In this document: in pieces, positions 8,531 through 23,500 of the stretch
How the letters are laid out: every line of letters begins with the position of its first letter
How positions within the stretch are numbered: the stretch's first letter is position 1
NCBI GenBank assembly: GCA_964503335.1
Contig: CAZCZZ010000002.1
Coordinates: 56,756 to 120,755, forward strand
Direction of reading: 5' to 3'
Source: CAZCZZ01 sp964503335
Lineage (GTDB): Bacteria; Verrucomicrobiota; Kiritimatiellia; CAIVKH01
Length of the DNA stretch: 64,000 bases
Translations under genes and position numbers: made by a program
The notes under the pieces: generated by a model
Seen by the model: the letters and a program-made list of their open reading frames with translations, nothing else
What the model was told of the DNA's origin: nothing
Databases searched by the model: none

Positions 8531-11500
8531 ATGAGCAGAAACAATTTCAATTGTGCGCGGATCGTGCGCCGAATCCGTACGGCGGTGGTTGCCTTCGCAA
8601 TGGCTTCTACAGTTCTCACCCCCGCATTCGCAGTCACGGTCAACTACTCGCATCGCATCGGCTACTACACCACATTCGCAGGCGGAACTTCAGGCCTCTA
8701 CAATCACAGCACAACGAACGAAATTGGTCACTATGCGCAGGGCGATACCGGTCAATCCGTTGGCTGGCGAACGTTCCGCACGGCGGATGGTACCGGTGGG
8801 TCCGCGCGCGAATTGCGGCATGGCGATATTTTCACGATCTCGGTGTTTGGCGATGCCCCTTTTGACGTGCTGGGCATGTCTTTCAATGACGGTGCATCCA
8901 CAGGTTCATGGGCCAATCGTCACAGCAATACGCGCGGCTACGTTCAAACAGGCGCAAACGACGAGAACAACTCGTACGCGAACTGGTACGTGCATCACAA
9001 CGGGACTGCCACGGATACGGGCGCGAACCTGGGCGATGAGACGGATGACATCAAGATAGAGATTACCTCCAGCTCGTCCTTCAATGCGCAGGTCGATGGC
9101 GGGTCATGGATCTACAACCTGACGATGCGGAACTCTCCTGGAAATGCGGACCTGGTTGACGGGTATTCGATCTACTACCGGGATGACTGGGATGGTGGCG
9201 GGCGGCAAGATGCGTTCTGGAAGGCGACAACGTCGGTTGAGAACGGCGGCGATGTTCACTTTGGCGGCACGACGGATCTAACGCCGGGCTACATCAACGA
9301 CGGTCTTGCCGCGGACAGCACGTCCACAGTCAGCGCGAACAAGCTCTTCAAGTTCGGCTCACATACGCTGACCCTGATCTGGACCAATGACTTCACAGGC
9401 AGGGTGCAGGCCGAGGCGGGCACGCTGAAATTCGGACATGATCGTGCACTCGGCGCGGTTCCCGGATCCGTCCAGGCCAGCAACTTCACCGTTTGGGCCG
9501 CCGCGACCATCGAAATGACCAACTCGTTTACGATTTCGGCGAACCGTGGGATTCGGATTGAGAACGACGGAAACCCCTCCTTCACCGTCACGCCGTCAGC
9601 CTACACGGTGACCTACGACGGCATCATGACTTCGGATGGCGGTGGCGAGGGCTTCCTCAAGCGCGGTGGTGGTACGCTCCAGCTGGGCGGGAACAACACG
9701 TTGGCCGGTGCGGTCTACATTCTGAATGGAACACTTGCGGTGACGGGAACAGATCCATTCGACACGGCGATTAATGTTGGCGAAACGTCAGGCTCGGACC
9801 CCGCCACGCTCAGTATCGGGAGTGGCTCGACCGTGGTCGACACCACGGTAACGATCCGGGATGGCAGCTCGGGCATCAAGAAAATCGCCGCAACGGAGAG
9901 CGGCACCGTCAGCGGAACGGTGGACTTGCAGGAATCGGACGCCGACAAGATCGAAGTCGACGTGTCCAGCTCCAAGACGCTCACGATCAGCGGCACGATG
10001 ACGGACAATACGGGCGGCGGCGAGGTGACGAAGACCGGGGCGGGAACCTTGGTGTTGTCCAACAGCGGCAACTCCCACGACAAGAAGTTCACCATATCCG
10101 CCGGCGTTCTCAGCATCAGCGCATCTCGCAATCTAGGCGAAGATCCGGGCGGATCCTATGCCGGCAAGGTGACTTTCGCGGGCGGCACGTTGAAGGCGAC
10201 GGAAACCTTCACGATGCACGTCAACAATCTTACAACGCTGGACACGGGTGGCGGCACCATCGAAGTGGATTCGACCAAGACGTTGACCTACAACCCGGTG
10301 ATTTCTGGCAGCGCAAACCTGACCAAGACCGGCGCCGGCACGCTCACGATGGCCGCAGTGAACACGTATAGCGGCAAGACCATCATCAATGCGGGCACCG
10401 TCAACATATCGGCTGAAACCGGGCTTGGCGCGAACCCAGGCTCATCCACCGCGGATCAGCTCACGATCAATGGCGGCACACTACAGTCAACGGCGACCCT
10501 CACCATCGACGACTCCAATCGGGGAGTCACGCTGGGGGCATCCGGTGGCACGATCGATGTGGATTCGGGCACCACGTTGACGTTAACCGATACCATAGCC
10601 GGAAGTGGTGCGTTGACGAAGACGGATGCCGGCCAACTTACGCTCAACAATAGTGGCAACAACACGTATTCCGGCGCCACGACCATAAGCGGCGGTACGG
10701 TTCTCATTGCCAAAGACTCCCATTTGGGTGGTGCGCCCGGTTCGCCCACGGCGGGACACCTCACCATTTCGAGTGGTGCCAAGTTGGAGGTCAATTCGAC
10801 GGCAGACTTTTCGATCAGCGCCAATCGCGGCCTCTCCATGGGCTCCGGTGGTGGTGCTATTCGTGTCGCATCAGGGGATACGACGACTTATGACGGCATC
10901 ATAGCCGGCAGCGGCGATTTGACCAAAGAACTCGCTGGGACGCTCGTGTTGGGCGGCAATAGCAGCAGCTATTCGGGCAATATAACCGTCTCGAGTGGAA
11001 CTCTTCAGATCGGCAGCCATGGGAATTCATTGGGTGATGCAACGGGAATTACGACGGTGGGCTCTGGCAACACGTTGGCCTTGTCCGGCAGCGGCGTTAC
11101 AATTCCGGAACCGATCACGGCACGGGGACTTGGAGCCACCACTGGAATCGGCGCGATCCGCAATATCACGGGAAATAACACGCTCTCCGGGAGGGTCACG
11201 GTGAACACCACCGCAACCCGCATCAATTCGGATGCAGGAACGCTTACGCTGGATGTTTCCTCCGGCAATGCCCTTGAGTCGACCATGGATCTCACGCTTG
11301 GTGGCAGCGGGAACATCACCATCAATGATCCCCTCACCAATGCTGCGACGAGGACCCTGACCAAGGATGGCACCGGCACGCTCACCCTGAACGGGCTGAA
11401 TACGTTCACCAACCTGGCCACGGTCAGCGCGGGTATCGCGGTGGTGAATGGCAGCAACCCGGCCCCGTTCACGGTTTCGGCGGGTGCCTTTCTGTACGGC

Positions 11501-14500
11501 ACGGGTATCGTCAACACGCTGACTGTGAACGGCCAGATCAGTGGTGGAACGACCTCCAATACGGTCGGACACCTCAAGGCCTCCACAATGACCCTCGCAA
11601 ACGATGGCCGCATGCAGGTCAATCTGTCCGCGATGACTGGCACAGCCGGCACGGACTGGGACCTCATCACGGTCGGCGGAGGGTCGGGCACCTACACGGT
11701 CAACTCTACCGCGGGCGGTGATGAGTTCATCATTGCGCTCAAGGGCAATCCCAGCGGATTCAGCAGTTCGACGGCCTTCACGAACATCATCGTGGATGCC
11801 GGGACGGCGACGAGCTTCGCGACCAACAAGTTCACGGTGGACACGGCTGAATTCACGCCCGCGCTCGGAGGCGGCTCCTTCACCGTCGATGCGGATAGCG
11901 GAAACCTTCGCCTCATCTTCATACCGGGCGTCGCCCCGGATGTGCTGGTGCAGGGCAATGCGACGACGATACCGGACGGCGATGTGGTACCCGACTATGG
12001 TGACCACACGGACTACGGCGATGTCCTCGTTGACGGCGGAACGTTCTCTCGCACGTTTACGATCACCAACTCGGGGTCAGCTTCGCTCGGCGTAGGCCCC
12101 ATCACGACCAATGCTGTGGGGAATCCCGGCGACTTCATTGTCACATCGCAGCCCGCCGACGCCGTTGCCGTGGGCGGTACCACGACGTTCCAGGTGCAGT
12201 TCAATCCGACAGCATCCGGCCTGCGCTATACGGAAATCCAGTTCACAAACAACGTCGCCGGCGCGAAGAACCCCTACACATTCTATATCCAGGGTACGGG
12301 CACCTATGTTGAAATCGCCGTGAACGGCAACGGAAACAACATTGCCGATGGATCCACGGCTCCCGCCACATCGAACCACACCGACTTCGGCACCATCGGA
12401 ACCGCCGGCGATACGCTTTCGCGAACCTACACCATCACGAACACGGGTAACCGAGCGATGACGCTCGGTAATGTGACGACGAGCGGAACCCATGCGGCCG
12501 ATTTTATTGTTACCACGCAGCCTTCCTCGTCGGTTGCCGCGGACGGAAGCACGACCTTTGTGGTGCAGTTCAATCCTTCCGGAAACGGCCTTCGGACGGC
12601 GTCGCTCAGTTTCACGACGACGGACGATGCGGCGAGCGACGGACTCACGGAGAATCCGTTTAACTTCGATGTCCAGGGCACTGGCGCCGGAACCGGCATC
12701 TCGAATATCCCGACCACGATCACGTTCGAGTCGCTGCTCGGCACGGCGCCGTCGCCGGCGCTTCAGGCGTTCAGCGTGACGAATGTCGGGTTGGGCACGC
12801 TGACGTATGATCTTTCGACCAATGCCGCCTGGCTATCGGTCAATGCCGTGTCGGGTTCCGCTGCTGCCGGTGCCGGGAACATTCACACAGCCTATGTCGC
12901 GCTGGCCGTCGGCATGACGGCGGGCACATCCAATGCCTTGATCACGACGACGGGGACCGATGGTTTCACGACCAACAGTCCGAAGACCATCGCGGTGACG
13001 TGGACACTCAGTGCGATCACGAACCCGAGTGCGCAAACGGCCACGGCTGACGGCGCCGAGATGGTTCGCCTCGCATGGACGAAGGTGCCCAGTCATGATG
13101 TCTTGATCGTGTACCAGTCCGGTGGAGCGGTATCGACCGATCCGACGCAGGGCACCAGCTACAGCGTGGGCAACACCATCGGATCCGGCACGGTCGTCTA
13201 TAAGGGATCGGGTGCCGCCCTCGAACACATCGTCGCCACCGGTACTGCGCACCACTACAAGTTCTACTCGATCAATAACAATTACTACTCACCCGGCGTG
13301 ACGGCGAATGCGACGACGTTGAGCTACCAGGCGGGTGAGATCGTGGAGCAGTTCAGCTACACAAACACTGTCATCCTTAAGGATCTGAACGGTGGGCAGG
13401 GCTTCACGAATGCATGGTCCCTCAGCGTGCCGAATACGAACACCGATATCGTGGTGGACAGTGTGAATTTCTCAACCTTCCAGTCGTCCTGGCCGACCGA
13501 GCGAGGCAACCGGATAGTGGTCAAGACTGTGGCTACGACGAACTACCAGGCCTTCCGCGGCATCAACACCGTGAATTGCGGACAGGTCTATATCGCGGCC
13601 CTCATCCGCCGCCAGTTCGATGAGGGCGCGGGCGACAACAAGTTCCAGGTCCTGAGCTTCATGAATGGCTCGACGGAGGTCGCCACAGTCGGCAAGCGAG
13701 GCGCCGGCAATGACCAGTTTGGAACGCGGTCGGGAAGCGATACGGACCTCTATGGCGCGGAGAACTCGTTCATGGACGACATCGATTTCCTTGTCATCGG
13801 CCGGTACGACTTCGATACGGGCGTGATGTCCGGTATTTTCTATGACAATGCGACCAGTGTTCCGTCCAATGAACCTACCTACCTCGTCTCGTCGACCGAT
13901 ACACCCGTGAGCCAGATCACGGGCATCCGCATTGCCGCGGGTGCGGCGGTCAACGGTTGGCCCGGCGAATGTCACTTTGACGAAATCCGCGTGGCCCGCA
14001 ACTGGGGCGACCTGCTCAAGTTGCTGTCGCCCGTCGTAACTAACTACTCGATTGATGGCGACAACGGTGTAACCGATGGCCAGATGACGAACGGCAGCTA
14101 CGTTGTGAGCGTGGACCTCAACACCGCGGCAGGCGTCGATACAGATGGCACGCCCATCGCCACGACATTCGACCTTGTCAATCCGACCGGCACGGCGGTT
14201 GTGAACAACGACACGTTCGGGTTCTTCACCTATAATTCAGCTTCATCGGTCACGGCGACGGATGTGAATCACGCCATCACTTCGGCGAACAATGCCTTGG
14301 GCATCTACACCGTCCGTGTCTCGGCGGTTTCATCCAATGGCGGCCAGATCATCGATAACAGGTTCGTCGGCAATGTCTGCACCGGAACGGTGATGACATT
14401 CACGGTGACGGATGATGATACCGCAGCGCCTACCTTCGGCGTCTTCACGGCAATGGGTCGCGATATGTCCGGCTCGACCTACACGAGCGATACGTTTGCG

Positions 14501-17500
14501 GGCGGCTTCTGGGTTACCGGCACGGTGACGGATGCATTCAGCGGATTGTTCGCGGCGAGCAATACGTTCACCCTTTCCTACAACGGCGGCGTGGTAAGCA
14601 GCGGCGTCTTCGCGGTCAACTTCTCCGATGGCGGCGCAACGTCGGGCGGGATGGTCAGCAACAACTTCCCACAGGCCCTGATGATTGCGGGCGCCTACAC
14701 GCTGACGGTCTTCAGTGTGGACTTCGATGTAGACCGTCCGTCCGACCAGCTCAAGGCCACAAACGTGTTCAGCTTCACCGTGGTGGATCCTGCTCCCGCA
14801 CCCGGGCTTGCGGCTGGTCCTCTGACGCTGACGTATAGCGCCATGCTCGGGAGCGACCCCGCATCAACCGCCACGTTTGCCGTCACGAATGTCGGTATCG
14901 GTACGCTGATGTACACGAACTACCAGACGTACGGCCCCGGCCCGTCGGGTTGGTTCACGGCAAATCCGACCAACAACAGCCTCGCGGCGACGGCGTCGCG
15001 AATCCACACCGGATGGGTTTACACCGCTTCCTTTACGACATCCGGCACCTATGTGGCGACCAACCGCCTCGCGGGCAATCAGACCAATGCCGCCGTCGAA
15101 ATCGTGGTGACGTTGAACGTGACAAATATCCCGGCCCCCACTGCGGTGACAGCGACACCTTCAGGCGCCGAATTCGTGGCCTTGCGCTGGACGGAAGCGT
15201 CGGGCCGTCAGGTCATGATCGTATACGGCCAGACGAATGCGCCGTCGGTCAGCCCGACCAATGGCACAGCCTACGCCGTGGGGAACAGCCTCGGCAGCGG
15301 CACTGTCATATATAAAGGAACCGCCGCGTACTTCGAACAGGTGGTCGGCCAGGGCACCACGAACTTCTATAACTTCTACACGATCAACAACGACCGCTAC
15401 TCGCTGGTCAGCACGGTGGGCGCGACGACGGATGTCTATAAGTCGTACGAGATCGTGGATTCGTTCTCCTACACGAATAGCCTCGCGCTCGACACGCGAA
15501 ATGGCGGCAATGGGTTCACCAACGCATGGGGCAATGTTTCCGACAATCCGCGCATCGCGACGCAGCAATTTGCCACGGCGGTCGGATACCCGAGCCTCGC
15601 CGGAAATACGATGGTGCTGACCAATGGCGCCGCGTTCCGGGGCATTCCCAATACCTCGGCGGGCAAGTTGTATGTCGCGTTCATGCTGCGCCACGGCGAT
15701 GGAGCCAGCTACGCGGGCTTGAGCCTCTTCAACGGTGCTTCGGAGGAAATCTTCTTCGGCGAGCATGGCGGAGCGACGAGTGAAGCGGGTATCGACTCCG
15801 GAGCCGGCACCACGTCACAGGGCGCGAACACGATGCCGGCCAACACGGATTACCTCATCATCGCCCGCTTCGACTTCGGCATCTCGCAGGCCGACATGCT
15901 GATCTATACCAATGGTGGCGCCACCACGGTTCCCGTCGGTGAACCGGCGACCTGGCACGTCACACGCGCGGATACCATCACGCAGATCAATCGCATCCGC
16001 CTCGCTTCCGGCACGGGCACGCGTTGGGACGAGGTGCGTGTCGCGACAAACTGGGTACATCTCTTCCGCAGGGATGTCTCGTATCCCTTTGTCACCAACC
16101 ATAGCGTGAACGCAGGCTCGGATGTCACGGACGCCGCCGTCAAGTCCGGGTCGTTCAATGTGACGCATTACGTACGCGACCTCGCCGGCATTGAGACGAC
16201 CAACACCACGCTGCCGTTCTTCTCGCCGAACTTTGATATTCTCAATACCTCGGGTACAGCGCTGCTGTCCGATGAGGTTTACAACTCATTCACCTATCAG
16301 GATTCGGGCCGGACGGTTGTGGCTTCGGACACAAGCCATGCAGGTGCGTCGCCGGCTAACATCACACTGGGTATCTACACGACCCGCGTCAGCGTCGCGA
16401 ATTCCAACGGACTGACTACGATCGACGTGCGGACGAACAGTGCGGGCGCCTCGCTCACCTTCAACGTGGTGGACGACGACACGACATCACCGCTGCTCGG
16501 AAGCGCGGGTGATTGGGATGTCATCTATAACCTGCCGGATCAGGACACGTCGTCGGGCACGACGTCGACCAACGAATATGCCATCCGCCAGCGCTTCGTG
16601 GATCGCATCACGGCCTTGGGTTCGGGACACACCGCCTATCTCGCGACCTACACCTTCAGCGCGGCCTCTGCCTGCTGCGGCGGTGCGGGACCGATCATCG
16701 ACGCACTCACGACCGCGCTCGACGCGGGCGCAACAGTCACGATGGTTGTCGACAAGGGCGTGGATACGAATCTGGTCTCGACCGCAGCCACCACAAACAG
16801 CATCGGCTCGCTCGCGCGACGCGGCACGAATCCGCTCATTCTGGTTCAGGATGACTCCGCCTCCGGCATCATGCACAACAAGCTCGGCCTCTTTGACTAC
16901 GGGTCGGGCAACAAGCGTGTCCTTGTCGCGTCATGGAATATGACCGGCGCGGCCAGCAGCCAGCAGTGGAACATCCTGCTCGATGCAAAGAGCGACACGA
17001 TGTACGCGGCGTACCTGTCCGAGTTCACGGAGCTCGTGGCGGGCCGCTTCCATGACGATCCCGCCAAATCCCATGCGCACGATTCGACCACCTTCTCGAT
17101 CGGCGGATCGTGGGGTGCCAACTACGTCCGATTTGCACCTTTCACGAACAGCGCCACGGGCGCCAACAATGCGCAGAGGGACATCACCAACTTCATACAC
17201 TCGGCGACCGGGCAGATCGTCTTTGCGCTGAACAAGCTGACACGCATGACCATCGCCAGTCAGCTGGTTGCGCGCTGCGACGCGGGTGTCATGGTGGACG
17301 GCGTCATGCCGAGGAGCGACACGGACGTCGGCGGCGACTCGGCTTCGGTCTACAGCTATCTGACGAACACGGCCAACTACGCGACGACGAATCGCGTCCG
17401 CATGCATACCGCCTACGCGGAAGCCGACTACTCGGCCTCGGACTCCGGCGAGACGGATCTTGTTCACGCCAAGTACATGATCATCGATCCGATCTCCGCG

Positions 17501-20500
17501 AGCCCCGTCGTCATCCATGGATCGGCGAACTGGACGTTCTCGGCCCTGCAGGAAACCAACCTGAACGACGAAAACATCGCCTTCCTGCGTCACGCCGGCA
17601 TTGCCCTGCGCTTCCTGCAGAACTTCCAGCGGATCACGGACCGGCTGACCAACCTGACCGCCTCCGTCCAGGACGAGTCGGCCTCGGTCAGCATCGGAAC
17701 GAACGGGCTTGTCAAGACCGGGAATGGGACGAACAGCACGTGGGCGACAACGGACGGCGCGCTTGCCGGTGTGGCCACCAACAATAGGCTCCGTATCAGC
17801 CTGAACATCTACGACGTGGACAGCGGCCTGTCGCGGAACGCGTCGGAATCCGACAAGGCTACAAACACCACGCTGACGGTCGCAAACTATACGACGGACA
17901 ACGTGACCAATCTGAGCCTGTCCACCAGCAGCGCGGGCACAACGACGATCACCTCGACCAGCGTCTGGGAGATGGTATCCGTCTCATCGGCCTCGATCGG
18001 CTCGCTCTTCACAGGCGTCAGCAACCTGATCAGTGCGAATATCGTCGACGCGGACGATGATCGCGCCAGCGACCAGAAGACCAATGTCAACCAGCGCTTC
18101 GGCTTCCTGTATGTCATCGACGACGACACGAACCGGCCGGTTCTAAGCGGTTTCACGGGCCAGGGCAGGCAGCTGGATACCGGAACCTTCACGAATACGG
18201 AACTGCTCAGCGGCTTGGTCATCACGGGTCTCGTGACGGACGTGGGCAGCGGCGTCTATGCGGGCACGAGCAATACGCTCACGCTCTCGCGCGACGGATC
18301 CGTGATCTTCACGACCAACTTCGTGGCCGGTTTCTCGGACGGCGGCGCCACTGCGGGTGGCTCGCTCTCCAACACGATCGCCTATGCGCTCGTTTCGTCC
18401 GCCGGCGCCTACACCGCGACGGTCTTCAGCGCCGACTACGACATCGACCGCTCCGGAGACTCCCTTACGACGAACGGCGTATTCAGCTTCACGATCGTGG
18501 AGGCGGTCGCGCCCGGCCTCGGCGTCGGCCCCCTGACGCTCACCTACAACGCGATGCTCGGCAGCGATCCGTCCACCGCGACATTCGCGGTAACGAACAT
18601 CGGTCTCGGCACGCTGCAGTATACAAACTACCAGACCTACGGGCCCGGCCCGTCCGGCTGGTTCAGCGCGAACCTCACGAACAGCAGCCTTGCGGCAACG
18701 GCATCCCGCATCCACACCGGCTGGGTCAGCAGCGCATCCTTCACGACGTCCGGAACGTACGTGGCCACGAACCGTGTCGCGGGCAACCAGACCAACAGCG
18801 CGCAGGAAATCGTGGTCACGTTGATTGTCACGAACATCCCGAGCCCGACCTCTGTCTCGGCGACCAACGATGGCGCCGAGTTGATGCGCATCAACGCGGC
18901 GGAAGCCGCGGGACGCACCGTCCTCGTCGTTCACAGCTACACGAATGCACTGACCGTGAATCCGACCAACGGAACGGCCTATGCCGTGGGCGATCTGCTC
19001 GGCAACGGACGAGTCATCTTCTCGTTCATCGGCTCATCCACCGTCTCCAACCTGTCGCATGTCGTCGTGCCGGGTTCGACGAACTTCTATACGCTCTTCA
19101 CGGTCAACAACAGCCGCTACTCGACGAGTGTCACCGCGGGAGTCACGGCCGAGGTTTACAGGACCGAGATCTACGAGCAGTTCGGCTACACCAACGGGGT
19201 GACGCTTGACGGCCTTGCCGGCGGAACGGGCTGGACCAATTCCTGGATCGAAAGCAATGCAGGTGCCTACACCGTCAGCGACGGCTCCTTCACGGAACAG
19301 GCGGGCTACCCGACGGAACGTGGCCGCCAGATCAGTGTGAATCCTCCGAGCGTCAATTCGCGCACGGCACGGCGCCACTTCCCGGCGGTCACGAACGGCG
19401 TAATCTACATGGCCTTCTACGTGAGATACGACTTCGGAGAGGCCGGTGGCGGCGGCGACCAGAAGTATGTCGGCGCGAGCTTCATGGACGGAACCACCTC
19501 GAAACTGTTCTTCGGCGAAGTCAGCTCCCTCGACGCGGCCGCCGGTATTGACCCGCTCGGCAACGGCTCTGGTGTGAACAGCGGCGCCAACTCGATGCAG
19601 CCCGATGTCGACTACCTCGTCATCGGTCGCTACACCTTCAGCTCGAAGATCGCCCGCTTCCTGATCTACACGAACGGCGGTTCCTTCGCGGTTCCTTCGG
19701 GCGAGCCGTCCGCATGGGCGAAGACCACGACGCTGACCACGGCGATCGCCAGCATTGATGGCATCCGCTTCAATGCGGGCGCGACATCGGTCGGGACGCC
19801 CGGCACATCGCTCTTTGACGAAGTGCGCGTCGCGACGAACTGGGTCGACCTCGTCCGCGGCACACGCACCTATCCCGTAGTCACGAACTTTGCCGTTGCG
19901 GGTAGCACCAACGTCAGTGACTCGCAGGTCGCGGCTGGCACGTTCAGCGTCGCGATGGATATCTACGACGACAAGGGTGTCAACACGACCAACACGCAAT
20001 TCACGTATTTTGCGCCGAACTACGACATCTGGAACTCGGCGGGCATCCAGATCATCACGGACCGGGTCTTCTCGAGCTTCTTCTACACGAACAGCGGCGA
20101 CACCGTACTCGCCTCGAACACGACCCATGCGACGGTCGCAGCAGCCGGCGTCACCATCGGTATCTACACGTCCCGCTACAGCGCGATCAACTCGAACGGA
20201 CTGTCGTCCATCGACCTGACCACGCTGTCCAACGGCACGGTCATGACCTTCAACGTGTTCGATGACGATACGAACGCGCCGTTCTCGACAGCCATGGACA
20301 TCCCGACAGGCCTTGCCTCGACCAACCTGACTCCGGGCGATATTGCGATCATCGGGTTCAGTTCGGACGGCAGCGGCGGACTCGCGTTCGTGCCGCTGGT
20401 GAATGTTCCCGGCAGCATGACGTTCAATTTCGATGACGACGGCACCGTGGGCAGCGGCTTCCTGGCCTACACGTCGCCGGCTGCGGGTCTCTCGGCAGGT

Positions 20501-23500
20501 ACGGTGGTTGTGATCACAAACACAGATGCCGCAGGCACGGCGGTTGTCGTGGGCGGTGGCGGAGTGGGCCGCAGCGGCACGTACGACCTGAACAATACCA
20601 CGGAAGGTATCCTGGTCTGGGAGGGCGCGAACACGAGCGCCGTCTATTATCTGCGGCGCGACGGCACGACGACCTACTCTGGCCTATCCGTGGGAGCCGG
20701 AACGATCGCCGACATGATCCAGAACCTGGACAACGGCGGCTACACGAACCTCAATCGGACCCTCTCGCAGTCCGGCCAGCTCTCGGCCATTGCCTCATCC
20801 AACAACTGGATCTTTACGGATGGCACGGGTGACCAGTCACAGGACTACAATGCGGCGCCGTACACCAACGGATACACGCTCACGGGTAATCGTATCACCC
20901 GCCGCCTTGAGGCATCCTATCTGCAAGTCGGCGGATGGAGCTTCACGGGCCTCGTCCGCGATACGAGCAGTGGCGTGAACAGCAATGGAGTCGTGGTCAG
21001 CGAGGCGAACAACAACATCTCGCCGAACTTTACCGTCTACAACAGCACCGGCACGGTGATCATCACGACCCAGCCGTTCATCCAGATTCCGGCGGATGGC
21101 TCCGGTATCACCACGGGTGCGCCAGTCGGCTCTGCCAGCGTGACCAACACCGTGGCTTCGGGGAGCCTGCCCGACGGCGTGTACACGGCGATCGTGTATG
21201 TGGCCGACAACGATGAGGACCGGACGGGTGATCGTATCGTCGCGACAAACGTCTACACCTTCCAGGTTATCCCGCAGCAGAACCCGGCCCTGGCGGTGGG
21301 TCCGCTCGTTCTGAACTACCATACAATGCTGGGCAACAACGCCACGCAACAGACCTTTGCGGTAACCAATGTGGGCGGTGGTGTGCTGTCCTACACGAAC
21401 TATCAGACCTACGGTCCCGGCCCGTCCGGCTGGTTCGCCGCGAACCTGACCAACAGCAGCCTGGCATCCTCGCTTTCCCGAATCCACACGGGCTACGTGA
21501 ACAGCGCGTCGTTCACGACTTCGGGAACGTTTGTCGCCACGAACCGTGTCGCGGGCAACCAGACCAACAGCGCGCAGGAAATCGTGGTGACGGTTGTTGT
21601 GTCGAACATCCCGAGTCCGACTGCTGCATCCGCAGTGAAGGACGGTGGCCAGATGGTCCGGTTGGAATGGACCGAGGCCTCCGGTCGACAGGTTCTCATC
21701 GTCCATGGCAGCCCGGCGGCAACCACGATCGATCCGACCAATGGCACGGCGTACGCCGCCGGTGACGCGCTCGACGGCGGTACCGTGATCGCGAAAGTCA
21801 CGGGCAGCGGAAAGCTCGAGCACATCGTTTCGCAGGGATCGACGAACTTCTACCGGTTCTACACGATCAACAACGACCGCTACTCCACGAGCACGCTGGC
21901 GGGCGCTACGACGGATGTCTACCAGGCGTTCGAGATCGTGGACCAGTTCGCCTACACGAACGCGACGAGCCTGGATACCCGCAACGGCGGACAGGGCTTC
22001 ACGAGCACGTGGAGCGTGTCCTATGGAACGCTCACAACGGTCAGCAACAATCCGTTCACCTCGACCTCAGGCTATCCCACGAAGGGTGGCAACGTGGTCA
22101 CGGCGGCGCCGACCACGCGCGTGTTCCGGGGAATACCCCAGGTCACTGCGGGCCGCGTCTATGCAGCGTTCAACTTCCGCACGGAGGATGGCGGGGCATC
22201 CAGGTTCGCGGGCATGAGCTTCTATGACGGCACAAATACCGAGGAGAAGTTCATCGGCGAAGGCTTTACGCAGGCCAACCTTCTGACCGTGGGCGGAACC
22301 ACCGGCCCGACGCCACACGAGATTGCCAACAACACGCACTACACGATCATTGCGATGTACGACTTCGAAAACGACAAGGCATACGCGCTTCTCTACACGA
22401 ATGGCGTCGAGACCATTCCGAACGGAGAGCCCGAGGTGTGGGATGTCGAAGACAGCGACTCCACGGTATCGCGCATAACGCACATCCGCCTCGACGGCGA
22501 TGTCGGCTACATGATTGACGAGCTGCGCGTGGCCACCAACTGGCCCAACCTCTTCGCCCGTACTGCGACGTATCCCGCGGTCACGAACTTCATCGTAAAT
22601 GGCGGATCAAGCGTTACGGATGCCCTCCTCACGAGCGGCGTGTTCAACGTCGTGGCTCATATTCGCGACACGTCAGGCGTGTCGACGAGCACGTTGGGAC
22701 GGTTCTTCAAGCCCAACTTCGACATCATGAACCCTACGGGCACACAGATCCTGACGAATGAGACGTTTGAGACGTTCGGTGTGCTGGATAGCCAGCGGAC
22801 GTTGATTGTGACGGATACGGTCCACGCCGTCGTGGCACCGGAAGGCGTGACCCTGGGCGTCTATACCGGCCGGGTATCAGCTATCAACTCAAACGGCGTC
22901 GAAACCGTCAATGTCACGACGCAGGCCAACGGCACCGCACTGACGTTCACGGTCATTGACGACGACGCAACCGGCCCCGAGATGGCGACGATCACCTCGA
23001 CCAACACGGGCGGCGGTTCGCTCCGGTTCCTGCATGTGTCAATCGGCGCGGACAACGTATCCGGCAATGGCGCGGCATCGAACAGTATCCAGTACTCGAC
23101 GACCGACGCCGCCCTGACCAATCTGTCGTCCGGCAACCCGCTGCTCTTCTGGATGGGTGCGCGCGACGACAACGGCATCTATCGCGGCAATACCGACGCG
23201 GCGACAAACTCCTGGTTGAGCGTCGGATCCGCCATCATCAGCAATGTGCTGAATTACGATGCCACGCGAAGCGATCCCATGGCGTCCACGGTCAATGCCA
23301 AGGCAACCAACGTCTGGAGCTGGATCACGCCGCTGACCGTGACGGAAATCCAGAACCTCGTCACGAACACGGCCAACGTAGGATCGAACGCTGTCGTAGC
23401 CACGTGGCGCGATGCCGATGCCGATCGTCCTTCCGACTCATCGGCATCTGTCTACACGCAGGGCTGGTTGCGGGTGACCGATGACGACGTGGCAGGGCCG

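Noticed and set aside
14800..22550. Regularly spaced repeats as a CRISPR or tandem-repeat array
   Set aside because: The repeats are kilobase-scale protein-domain duplications in frame, not short identical repeats with spacers.
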